Part shown: piece by piece, positions 32,789 through 39,599 of the stretch
How the letters are laid out: every line of letters begins with the position of its first letter
Position numbering within the stretch: the stretch's first letter is position 1
Assembly: GCA_038229715.1 (NCBI GenBank)
Contig: JBBROD010000009.1
Span: 1 to 64,000 of the forward strand
Length of the DNA stretch: 64,000 bases
Direction: 5' to 3'
Origin: JANMES01 sp038229715
GTDB lineage: Bacteria > Planctomycetota > Phycisphaerae > Tepidisphaerales > Tepidisphaeraceae
Made by a program: the position numbers and the translations under genes
The notes under the pieces: generated by a model
Databases searched by the model: none
What the model was told of the DNA's origin: nothing
What the model saw: only the letters and a program-made list of their open reading frames with translations

Positions 32789-33553
32789 ATGAAGTTACAG
32801 CAGACGGAAGAACTCACGCCGGCGGAAGTTTCGGCGCTTGAGACACACGAAGAAACCATCGAACACGGTCGCCAGACGTTCCTTGACGTAGGCCGGGCGC
32901 TGGCGGCAATCCAAGAGGGGAAGCTCTACCGCGACACTTGCCCGACGTTCGAGGACTACTGCAAGGCCCGCTGGGGTATGTCGAAATCCTACGCCTACCG
33001 CCAAATCGAGGCTGCGGCGGTGGTCGATGAAATGTCGCCAATTGGCGACAAATTTCACTCTGGACTGAAAGTTGAGAGTGAGGGGCAGGCCCGCGAACTT
33101 GGCAAAATTGAACCGGAAAAGCGCGAAAAAGTGCTGAAATCGGCCACGAAAAAGGCCAAGGCAGAAGGGAAGGAAAAGCCCACCGCCAAGGACATCAAAG
33201 CCGAGGTTCAAAAGGTCAAAGCAACCCCGGTGAAGCCGGAGGAAACACCCGCTAAGCCTATCGGTCCTGAGCCGTGGAACACGCGCTATCACCCCGCGCA
33301 CGACGAAGCCGCCGCCGCTCTGGATGCGTTCAGGGCGGCGATTGTGAAGCTCGCGCGGCTGGACGGAACCGACGCCGCCTTTGTTGCTTGGATCGTTGAG
33401 AAGGATTGGTGCAAATCTATCGACGGGATGGCGGCAACGCTCGCCGGTCATCGTGTCACGGGCTGGGCAAGCGAAGCGGAAAAGTCCCGGTTGTCTGACA
33501 GTCGGCCATTCCTGTTCAAGATCGACAAGGCCAAGGGCAGGAGGTCGGCGTGA
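32789..33553 (+). CDS. Phage protein with putative helix-turn-helix core
   Basis: 254 residues. An N-terminal segment (HEETIEHGRQTFLDVGRALAAIQEGKLYRDTCPTFEDYCKARWGMSKSYAYRQIEAA) is shared by many plasmid and phage proteins related to ParB-like or DUF3102-type families, and contains a likely HTH (WGMSKSYAYRQI). A highly charged Lys/Glu region follows (about 105-160), then a separate C-terminal domain with tryptophans (FVAWIVEKDWCKSIDGMAATLAGHRVTGW). A DNA-binding or replication role is likely from context. Its end overlaps the helicase start. Confidence 0.65.
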   Translation: MKLQQTEELTPAEVSALETHEETIEHGRQTFLDVGRALAAIQEGKLYRDTCPTFEDYCKARWGMSKSYAYRQIEAAAVVDEMSPIGDKFHSGLKVESEGQARELGKIEPEKREKVLKSATKKAKAEGKEKPTAKDIKAEVQKVKATPVKPEETPAKPIGPEPWNTRYHPAHDEAAAALDAFRAAIVKLARLDGTDAAFVAWIVEKDWCKSIDGMAATLAGHRVTGWASEAEKSRLSDSRPFLFKIDKAKGRRSA

Positions 33554-35307
33554 GCTTTGACCTATTCACACTCCCAGCGCCGAAGATCATCGCGCCGCAG
33601 TTCCCGCAGGCCGGCGGGGGATTCTCTCTTTCGTGGTGTCAACGCGAGGACGTAGATACCGCGACCGAAGCCTTCCGAAAGTCTTATCGCAAGGTGGCCG
33701 TCGTGGGCGCTACTGGCTACGGCAAGGGACCGATGATCGCGGAGATGGCCGGTCGGATGTTGGCCGCGTTCGGTCCCGGCCTTGTGCTGGTGGATCGCGC
33801 CAATCTGGTCGAGCAGCTTGCCGACGAAATCGACTATCACCTTGATACTACGGTCGGGCGTGTAGCCGATGGTTCGGCGACGGGGTTACAGCATTCCGTT
33901 GTAGTCTCAACCGTGCAGGCGATGTATACGCGCGACCGTACTGATCGGCCACTCTATGAGTATCCACAGATCACAGATCGCCGCTGGGTTATCGTGGATG
34001 AAGCGCATAAGTTTTTCGCTTCGTGCTTCCGGGCCGTCTGCGAACACTTCGTCGATATGAACGGTGCAAGGGTCGCTTTGTTCACCGCTACGCCGGTGGC
34101 GGCTAATGGCGACGACTGGCGATCATTTGCCGACTGGACGGCGCACGAGCCGGGGCCGTGCAACCGCACGATTAGCTGGTGCGTTGAGAATGGCTTGCTC
34201 GTTCCCATGCGGCAGGGTTATGTCCATGCCCGCGCCGATGTTTCAAAAGTCTATGAAAAGCTAAGTGCGGTCACGACAGACGACGATCAGGAAGATTCGG
34301 GCGACGAACTGGCCGGGGTGTTGATCGAGATGTTGACCAACACTGACGAGCGGGCCGCTTGTGAGTTTGCCAGCGGTGTTGCACAGGCTATCGGTGATGC
34401 TCGCGCGATGATCTTCTCGCCGCCAAGAGTGGAGGCGTTGAAGCTGCTAACGTCGTGGTTGAAACATTCCGTTCCATGTGAAGCGGTATGGGGCGCGCGT
34501 CCGAACAAATCAGACATCCTAAAAGCGTTCAAGCGTGGTTATCCGCAAGCACTCGCCAGCGTCAACATGCTTTGCGAGGGTGCGAACTTTCCCGAAGTCT
34601 CAAAAGGGTTTGTGTTTCGCACGATCAAAAACAACTGGCGGATGAGTACGCAAATCGCCGGTCGCATGGTTCGGCTTCATCCGAGCATCCAGAGCGAGAT
34701 TCGCCGATGGGATGGCCCGGAGTACGCAGAGAAGCGGCGGCAGATCATCGCCGATAGTCCGAAGCCGGAAGCCTTTATCTATGACCTGGTAGGCAACGAC
34801 GGGCGCGCCCAGCAATCAACAGTGATTGAAGTGCTGGCCGGGGATCAGTCAGAGGACATTAAGCGGGCGATGGGTGAACTGATTCAAAGCCGAATCGCCA
34901 AGAGCCGCAAGAGTGGCGAACCGATCGACAAGGATTTGCTGGCCGAGGCCGCGACCAAAGTATTGACGCGACAGAATGACGAACTGGCGGAACTCGCCCG
35001 CCGCCGGGGGATGGCTGGCGAGTTTGGTGCGGATGTAACCGTTTCTTATGACACGCCGCTCGTTGCCTTGCCGATTGCGCCTACCGCGAAACACGCGGCG
35101 ACGGTGGCAGAGAAGGCGATGTATGTCGCGTTCGCCGTGGATTACGACGTAGCCGCTGCTGTAGCGATTGCCAACACCAAACCACGGAATCAATTACGGG
35201 GAATGACGCAGGGCGCGCGTGCCAAACTTGCCAAGATGAACCGCAAACCAGACTGGCGACGTGCGCAGCGTGCGTTTCCTGAGTGGATCCCGAACTGGAA
35301 GAAATAA
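33550..35307 (+). CDS. DEAD/DEAH-type superfamily 2 helicase
   Basis: 585 residues. The first RecA domain has VVGATGYGKGPM (Walker A, with Gly in place of the usual Thr/Ser after Lys), LVLVDRANLVEQLADE (motif Ia), VVSTVQAMY, VIVDEAHKFF (DEAH) and LFTATPVA (motif III). The second shows ALASVNMLCEGANFPEVSKGFVFRTIKNNWRMSTQIAGRMVRLHP (motifs V-VI, though the arginine finger context is atypical). The C-terminal 170 residues are specific to this group. It is probably the phage's replication or recombination helicase, since no primase or polymerase is nearby. Confidence 0.88.
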   Translation: MSFDLFTLPAPKIIAPQFPQAGGGFSLSWCQREDVDTATEAFRKSYRKVAVVGATGYGKGPMIAEMAGRMLAAFGPGLVLVDRANLVEQLADEIDYHLDTTVGRVADGSATGLQHSVVVSTVQAMYTRDRTDRPLYEYPQITDRRWVIVDEAHKFFASCFRAVCEHFVDMNGARVALFTATPVAANGDDWRSFADWTAHEPGPCNRTISWCVENGLLVPMRQGYVHARADVSKVYEKLSAVTTDDDQEDSGDELAGVLIEMLTNTDERAACEFASGVAQAIGDARAMIFSPPRVEALKLLTSWLKHSVPCEAVWGARPNKSDILKAFKRGYPQALASVNMLCEGANFPEVSKGFVFRTIKNNWRMSTQIAGRMVRLHPSIQSEIRRWDGPEYAEKRRQIIADSPKPEAFIYDLVGNDGRAQQSTVIEVLAGDQSEDIKRAMGELIQSRIAKSRKSGEPIDKDLLAEAATKVLTRQNDELAELARRRGMAGEFGADVTVSYDTPLVALPIAPTAKHAATVAEKAMYVAFAVDYDVAAAVAIANTKPRNQLRGMTQGARAKLAKMNRKPDWRRAQRAFPEWIPNWKK

Positions 35308-35318
35308 CGGAGATTGTG

Positions 35319-35630
35319 ATGGGATTGAAAGAAAAAAGAGAACTCGCCCGCGTTGGCTTGAAAGTAATGGCCGAGAAGGTGCTGAGCCGCATCGCCGCAG
35401 GTGATGACATCGAAGAAATTGTTGACGGTGCGTTCGGTGAATCGTGCGACATGTTGACGTTATTTGAAGGTCCGATTGAGGAATTTCCCGGCCCGGAAGG
35501 AACGGGTTATCGGCGGGATATGGTTCGCATCCGCCGCTGGGTTGCCGCCGGTGCTAGTGGTCCGGTACTCAAGCCCGGCAGGCGCGATGATGGTCCCGGC
35601 CTATCCAGCGATTACCGCGTTCCGTTTTGA
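35319..35630 (+). CDS. Small phage protein of unknown function
   Basis: 103 residues from the ATG at 35319, which has ACGGAG eight bases upstream; an earlier GTG inside the helicase gene is less likely. Sequence MGLKEKRELARVGLKVMAEKVL..., IAAGDDIEEIVDGAFGESCDMLTLF, then a basic and Gly-rich tail. It has no transmembrane segment and no family I can name. It lies between the helicase and further small genes on one transcript. Confidence 0.6.
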   Translation: MGLKEKRELARVGLKVMAEKVLSRIAAGDDIEEIVDGAFGESCDMLTLFEGPIEEFPGPEGTGYRRDMVRIRRWVAAGASGPVLKPGRRDDGPGLSSDYRVPF

Positions 35631-35632
35631 AC

Positions 35633-35863
35633 ATGACCACCGCGCAAAGAAACATTCTCGCCAAGCTCACCGACGGCCCGGCTGATTATCTGGCCGTCAG
35701 TGACGCCACGTTCGCAACGCTCGTTGAGTTAGGCGTGATGGCATACGCCAAATGGCCGATTGGCGATCCGTTCATCTGCATCACAGACGAGGGGATTGAC
35801 GCGCTGCAGCCGGTAGAGATTCGCTGGCCGGGAATGACTGCCGAAGAAATGAGGGCGGCATGA
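35633..35863 (+). CDS. Small phage protein, winged-helix-like
   Basis: 76 residues from the ATG at 35633 (TTG at 35627 would add two codons). MTTAQRNILAKLTDGPADYLAVSDATFATLVELGVMAY...ICITDEGIDAL reads like a compact winged helix (helix, helix, LVELGVM recognition helix, wing ITDEG). It may bind DNA, but no specific family is recognised. The stop overlaps the next start by four bases. Confidence 0.6.
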   Translation: MTTAQRNILAKLTDGPADYLAVSDATFATLVELGVMAYAKWPIGDPFICITDEGIDALQPVEIRWPGMTAEEMRAA

Positions 35864-36300
35864 GCGACGAAATCGACATCAAACATATCAACATGGACGA
35901 CCTGCAACAGAAGCAAAAGGTTGTTCGCATGGTCGGCACGCTCAAGGGCTATTGGCGGCTGGCGTTCAAGCGGTCGCGCCCGGCCCGGTCACTGTCTCAA
36001 AACCGATACTACTTTGGCGTAGTGGTGAAGGCGTTGGTGGATTGGATGCACGATGAGAACGGCGAGAAAGTCGAACAGCTTGAAGCGCACGATTGGCTGG
36101 CTCGCCGCTTCTTGGGTGCGTGTGTGGCAGTAGATCATTGTGCCGGGAAGATTCAGATTGAAAAGCGGCATTCTACGCACACGCTCACAACGGTTCAGTT
36201 TTCGGAATACATCGAACAGTGCCGAGATTTCCTTGCCGACTATTGCGGGATTATTACCGAAGACCCTAACCCGGCATGGCGCGAGGAGTGTGCGGCATGA
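35860..36300 (+). CDS. NinB-like recombination mediator candidate
   Basis: 146 residues, the same length as lambda NinB (Orf). Shared layout: RPARSLSQNRYYFGVVVKALVDWM (NinB has a RSLxQNR helix), a central AHDWLARRFLGA helix, then STHTLTTVQFSEYIEQCRDFLADYCGIITEDPNPAW, close in plan to the NinB STxR...EFxELLELIQ...GxxW end. Orf proteins help load recombination proteins on SSB-coated DNA, which fits with Erf and SSB on the same transcript. The similarity is by pattern only. Confidence 0.55.
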   Translation: MSDEIDIKHINMDDLQQKQKVVRMVGTLKGYWRLAFKRSRPARSLSQNRYYFGVVVKALVDWMHDENGEKVEQLEAHDWLARRFLGACVAVDHCAGKIQIEKRHSTHTLTTVQFSEYIEQCRDFLADYCGIITEDPNPAWREECAA

Positions 36301-36743
36301 GCAAGCCACTAAGCAGCATTGCCATTGAAGTGCTTCGTCATCGTGTAGTTGCTGAGCGGATGGTCGCCAGCGCCGCGTTGTTTGATCCGATCAGCTACGT
36401 TCCGCGTGCGCAAGCCGCCGGCGTACTCGGTCGCCACTTCTACGATGATGCAGCTTATTGGTTGTACGCGACGGCGGTGTTCTCGGTTGAGCGGTTTTAC
36501 GACCGCCGCCAGATGTTATCGCTTGCAGCCGCAGCATTGAAGGCGAACCACGAAGGCCGGAAGGTTTGCAGGCTGGCCGAGTTTGCAAACAGAATAGATT
36601 TCCATCAGCCGGGATTCGACACCTGGTGCGAGCGGATGATTGAACTATCGGAACGATACACAGAAGCCGAACGACGTATGAAGTCTGCGGTTGACTTGCT
36701 GGCAGGCCGCGAGCCAGCGATGCACCATACGGGTGCGGCGTAA
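36297..36743 (+). CDS. Phage protein resembling a DnaB helicase N-terminal domain
   Basis: 148 residues from the ATG at 36297, overlapping the previous stop. The segment VVAERMVASAALFDPISYVPRAQAAGVLGRHFYDDAAYWLYATAVFSVERFYDRRQMLSLAAAAL follows the helical plan of the DnaB N-terminal dimerisation domain (replicative helicase), but no ATPase domain is attached. It could be a loader or adaptor for host DnaB, or an unrelated helical protein. It is the last gene before the long non-coding region. Confidence 0.45.
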   Translation: MSKPLSSIAIEVLRHRVVAERMVASAALFDPISYVPRAQAAGVLGRHFYDDAAYWLYATAVFSVERFYDRRQMLSLAAAALKANHEGRKVCRLAEFANRIDFHQPGFDTWCERMIELSERYTEAERRMKSAVDLLAGREPAMHHTGAA

Positions 36744-36744
36744 A

Positions 36745-37016
36745 CAATCTAACTCGTGGGACACATTCATTCCCGGCGTGCGAGTCTAAAAAAGTGCCGG
36801 GGCCAGCGGAAACCTCAGGCGTTATACGGCAACGTGTAATTCTGAAATCTGCTGACGGCCGTTGCGGGCCGTGGCCGAGAAAGTAGGGACCGAATCCGCA
36901 GCAGACCAAGGCTCGAAAACCAGTCGCCTGAGAGACGGCGACCGGGGCGAACAGCCCGACTCCTTGGCCGAGTGAGCGAACTCGCAAAACACGCCCGCCG
37001 CCGTGTCAGACACGGA
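36745..37016 (+). ncRNA. Candidate structured noncoding RNA in the phage early region
   Basis: Part of a 481-base stretch (36744-37224) without a plausible gene. It can form many short perfect helices. P1 is 36772-36777/36796-36801. P2 is CTCAGGCG/CGCCTGAG (36814-36821/36925-36932). P3 is 36822-36828/36833-36839 capped by a GCAA tetraloop. P4 is 36848-36854/36899-36905, with 36855-36860/36867-36872 inside. P5 is CCAAGG/CCTTGG (36906-36911/36962-36967), which crosses P2 to make a pseudoknot. Further hairpins are at 36945-36957, 36969-36984 and 37001-37015. The class is unknown. A replication origin is an alternative use. Confidence 0.5.
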
Positions 37017-37130
37017 TCGAAGCCCGATCAGGGACGATCGCTATGCCATGATTTACCCTATTTTTGTGGGGGTAGGGGGAACACACCATGCGTTTTCCTC
37101 GACATAACCAGCAACTTAGCTGAAACCCGC

Positions 37131-37173
37131 GCAATCCCAAGGGATTGCAAGCCGGGAAGAATCTTGAAGATTC
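37131..37173 (+). other. Two hairpins ahead of the second early promoter
   Basis: GCAATCCC/GGGATTGC (37131-37138/37141-37148) and GAATCT/AGATTC (37159-37164/37168-37173) lie just upstream of the promoter at 37188. No T run follows either, so they are not clear intrinsic terminators. They may end the candidate RNA or form part of an operator. Confidence 0.5.
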
Positions 37174-37187
37174 CAGAAAATTGCCTG

Positions 37188-37219
37188 TTGACTGTTAGTT
37201 TTCTTTTTGTATACTTAAA
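37188..37219 (+). promoter_or_regulatory. Phage early promoter, copy 2
   Basis: TTGACT (37188-37193), 16 bases, TATACT (37210-37215), TAAA. It matches 30464-30495 at 31 of 32 positions. The ATG at 37225 starts ten bases after the end of the -10 element, leaving no room for a Shine-Dalgarno, so the message should be leaderless. Confidence 0.88.
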
Positions 37220-37224
37220 ACATC

Positions 37225-37557
37225 ATGACCACCTACGACCTATCCCAACTTCCCCCCGAACCCACCCGCCGCGAACTGGAACGGGATAGGCAGTTGGAAT
37301 CACTCAGCGGCATCGAAGCCGCGATTGTCGCCAAGGCCAGCGAAATGATGGCCGAGGAATACGGCGAGACGCAGGACGGCGGGTTTAACACGGTGGCGGA
37401 CGCGGTGGACTGGGTGTACGGCCATCGCGCCGGGATAGCGAAGTCGGTGGCTCGCCAGTCGGGAGCGTTGGAAGCGGTCGCGGAAATCGTGGACGACTTG
37501 GTGACGCGGGAACTGCTGCGGGAAATCGGGAACGAGCAGAACGGACGTGGGAAATGA
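37225..37557 (+). CDS. Small acidic phage protein, first gene after second early promoter
   Basis: 110 residues, MTTYDLSQLPPEPTRRELERDRQLESLSGIEAAIVAKASEMM... It is helical and acidic with no membrane segment; AVDWVYGHRAGIAKSVARQSGALEAVAEIVDDLV is amphipathic. No family is recognised. The ATG sits where a leaderless message would begin. The stop overlaps the next start (ATGA). Confidence 0.65.
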   Translation: MTTYDLSQLPPEPTRRELERDRQLESLSGIEAAIVAKASEMMAEEYGETQDGGFNTVADAVDWVYGHRAGIAKSVARQSGALEAVAEIVDDLVTRELLREIGNEQNGRGK

Positions 37558-38006
37558 GCATGGAAAAGGAATGGATTACCGAGTCGGGTTTGAACGCGGC
37601 GGTAGCGAAAGCCAACCATCGCTGCGGCTATGTCGGTGTTCCGGCTAGTCACCCGCTATTCGGGAAGGATTACAGCGACACCGTGAATGCAAAGGTGAGC
37701 GAGCTTGGAGACTTCCCGATAGGCAAGCGTGGAATCATCGACGTATTTCTGGTGGCAGTTGATCCCGAAAGGCAATTATCGCTCGGGTTTCTATTCAACG
37801 TTCACGGCGGCATCACGTTTTCCGGCAACCAACTGCGGCTCAATTCCAACCTGTGGTGGTTCGGCTACGACTGTATGCACGCTGGCGACACGCTCGAAAC
37901 CTGCACGCTGGAATTTTGCATCGGCGAGTGCGAATCGCTGGCAAAGCAACTGGCGGCATTCCCGACCGACAAACGAATCTTCAAGGCGGAAGGAAGTGGG
38001 AAATGA
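37554..38006 (+). CDS. Conserved phage/plasmid protein with HGG and WWFGYDCMHAGD motifs
   Basis: 150 residues. NHRCGYVGVPASHPLFGKDY near the N-terminus, FNVHGGITFSGN in the middle and NLWWFGYDCMHAGD form the signature of a family scattered through phages and actinobacterial genomes. It is known to me only as hypothetical. Conserved Cys, His and Asp could form a metal site or active centre. It starts in the repeated junction sequence GGACGTGGGAAATGAGCATG and overlaps its neighbours by ATGA. Confidence 0.7.
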   Translation: MSMEKEWITESGLNAAVAKANHRCGYVGVPASHPLFGKDYSDTVNAKVSELGDFPIGKRGIIDVFLVAVDPERQLSLGFLFNVHGGITFSGNQLRLNSNLWWFGYDCMHAGDTLETCTLEFCIGECESLAKQLAAFPTDKRIFKAEGSGK

Positions 38007-38311
38007 GCATGACAGAACACACACCGGGACCGTGGCAAATCGAACCGATCAAGCGGCTCGGAAACGCGCTGTGTGTCATATCGGCCCAGGGCGACCGCGT
38101 TGCGCGATGCGACGGGATCAATCTGGTTGACGATGTGCCGCCCAAGCAATGCAGGGCCAACGCGCACCTGATCGCCGCCGCGCCCGACCTGATGGAAGCG
38201 TGTAAGCAAATGCTGAGGGTGGCCGAGGTCGTCGGAATCCGAACGCATGTTGACCCCATATACGCCAACGCGATTGCTGCCATTGCCAAGGCGGAAGGAC
38301 GTGCCAAATGA
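38003..38311 (+). CDS. Small phage protein with HTPGPW and ANAHLIAAAPDL motifs
   Basis: 102 residues from the ATG at 38003. EHTPGPWQIEPIKRLGNALCVISAQGDRVARCDG...ANAHLIAAAPDLMEACKQMLRVAEV is the recognisable pattern of a very widespread small early-phage protein of unknown function. It begins in the second copy of the GGAAGTGGGAAATGAGCATG junction. Confidence 0.7.
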   Translation: MSMTEHTPGPWQIEPIKRLGNALCVISAQGDRVARCDGINLVDDVPPKQCRANAHLIAAAPDLMEACKQMLRVAEVVGIRTHVDPIYANAIAAIAKAEGRAK

Positions 38312-38619
38312 GCATGACACCGAACCAAGACGACGAACGAGCGGCTGAGTGCGTGGAAGCGTTCAAGCCGTTGGCAGATGTGGCAACGAAAATGACCGAG
38401 AAAGAAGTCCTAAAAGTGATGGCGTGGATAGACAACAGGAAGCGGCTGCGAACGCTGTCGAACCGCCAGCTTGTGAATGAATGCCTCGCAACCGACGCGC
38501 CCGATTACGACGTGGTGATTGAGATGATGAACCGGCTTGACCCGCAATGGTCGGCGGACATACGGATCACTGAACCGCTCGCCGCCCGTTCCGCCAACCA
38601 AGAAGGGGATGGGAAATGA
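38308..38619 (+). CDS. Small phage protein of unknown function
   Basis: 103 residues, MSMTPNQDDERAAECVEAFKPLADVATKMTEKEVLKVMAWIDNRKRL... It is helical, soluble and charged. ERLVNECLATDAPDYD-like segments recall small phage regulators, but no family is recognised. It starts in a third junction copy (38297-38316) and its stop overlaps the next start. Confidence 0.6.
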   Translation: MSMTPNQDDERAAECVEAFKPLADVATKMTEKEVLKVMAWIDNRKRLRTLSNRQLVNECLATDAPDYDVVIEMMNRLDPQWSADIRITEPLAARSANQEGDGK

Positions 38620-39029
38620 GAAGTGGATATTCGGACGACTTGGATCGCCAGGACGTGGCAATGTGGCGTGGCCGTGTCGCCAGTTCGATTCGCGGCAAAC
38701 GCGGACAGCAGTTGCTACGCGACTGCCTTGCTGCACTCGACGCGATGCCGGAGAAGCGGCTGATTAAGAATTACTTAGTTAAGGACGGCGAGGTTTGCAC
38801 GCTCGGCGCGGCCGGCAAGGGTCGCGGCATTGACCTCGTTGGCGTCGATCCTGAATCGCACGACGTATTGGCGAAGCAATTCAATGTCGCCGAGTGCCTG
38901 ATCCAAGAAATCGAGTGGGTCAACGACGAAGGCGGACCGTACAACGGCGAGACGCCGGAGCATAGATTCGATCGCGTGCGGAAGTGGGTTGTCGAGAACA
39001 TTGCCGCCAACACAGGAGAACCCAAGTGA
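38616..39029 (+). CDS. Conserved phage/plasmid protein, RSGYSDDxD family
   Basis: 137 residues. MRSGYSDDLDRQDVAMWRGRVASSIRGKRGQQLLRDCLAALDAMPEKRLI is a strongly conserved opening seen in many mobile-element proteins. GEVCTLGAAGKGRGIDLVGVDPESHDVLAKQFNVAECLIQEIEWVNDEGG follows. The function is unknown to me. The C-terminal EHRFDRVRKWVVENI is also typical. The next gene starts within the stop (GTGA). Confidence 0.72.
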   Translation: MRSGYSDDLDRQDVAMWRGRVASSIRGKRGQQLLRDCLAALDAMPEKRLIKNYLVKDGEVCTLGAAGKGRGIDLVGVDPESHDVLAKQFNVAECLIQEIEWVNDEGGPYNGETPEHRFDRVRKWVVENIAANTGEPK

Positions 39030-39253
39030 GCCACGACACCCTGCAAGCCGCACTAGACGACCTAGACGCAGCAACGACAAAGCGACTTGATGCCGACGCC
39101 GCGACCATCGCGCACCTGCGCAAAGTCATCTTACGGGCGTTGCTCGCCATCGCAGACCAGTACGACGGCGCACCCGACTCACCGACGCGGTGGCTTGGCG
39201 AAACGCTGGCCGAGTTGCGGGAAGCGATTAACACGAAAGGAAGTGACAGATGA
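39026..39253 (+). CDS. Small helical phage protein
   Basis: 75 residues starting at GTG 39026, which overlaps the preceding stop. MSHDTLQAALDDLDAATTKRLDADAATIAHLRKVILRALLAIADQY... is largely coiled-coil-like helix. No family is recognised. The next ATG lies in its last codons after GAAAGGAAGTGACAG, a good ribosome-binding site. Confidence 0.6.
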   Translation: MSHDTLQAALDDLDAATTKRLDADAATIAHLRKVILRALLAIADQYDGAPDSPTRWLGETLAELREAINTKGSDR

Positions 39254-39453
39254 ACCTCGAACTATTCTGGGACCGCAAAGGCAAACCCCGGCTGCATCTT
39301 GTCGGCGGCAACGGCGAAATCATTATGAGCGGTGAGGCGTACACGCGCGTAGCGACGGCGCGAAAGGTGGCTGCGAAAATCCAGACTGAAGCGCCATGGG
39401 GACTCAAGTACGTCGAACACCCGAAACCCAAAGCGAAAGGGAAAACCAAATGA
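39250..39453 (+). CDS. Small DUF1508-like phage protein
   Basis: 67 residues. MNLELFWDRKGKPRLHLVGGNGEIIMSGEAYTRVATARKVAAKIQ follows the DUF1508 (YegP) pattern, in which a short strand, NGEII.S..Y and a helix form a small repeat domain of unclear role. The tail is Lys-rich. It ends in the first GAAAGGGAAAACCAAATGAC junction. Confidence 0.6.
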   Translation: MNLELFWDRKGKPRLHLVGGNGEIIMSGEAYTRVATARKVAAKIQTEAPWGLKYVEHPKPKAKGKTK

Positions 39454-39599
39454 CGCAGGCAAGACTATTACTCATCACGCTCGCCGCCAACGGTGACGCA
39501 GCGGCCATTGACGAGGTGGCAACGGACGCGGGACTGGACGCGCTTATCGTGGACCTGGCCGACGAGATGGACGCGGAACGTTTCGACGGGATGGGCTGA
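39450..39599 (+). CDS. Very small acidic phage protein
   Basis: 49 residues from the ATG at 39450, with AAAGGGAAAACC upstream. MTQARLLLITLAANGDAAAIDEVATDAGLDALIVDLADEMDAERFDGMG. It is acidic and helical. No family is recognised. The start is supported by the ATGA overlap with the previous gene, and the stop overlaps the methyltransferase ATG. Confidence 0.55.
   Translation: MTQARLLLITLAANGDAAAIDEVATDAGLDALIVDLADEMDAERFDGMG

Noticed and set aside
36744..37180. Group I or group II self-splicing intron
   Set aside because: Q-like and R-like strings occur, but no P7 with the conserved S element, no domain V, no exon continuation downstream, and a promoter separates it from the next gene.
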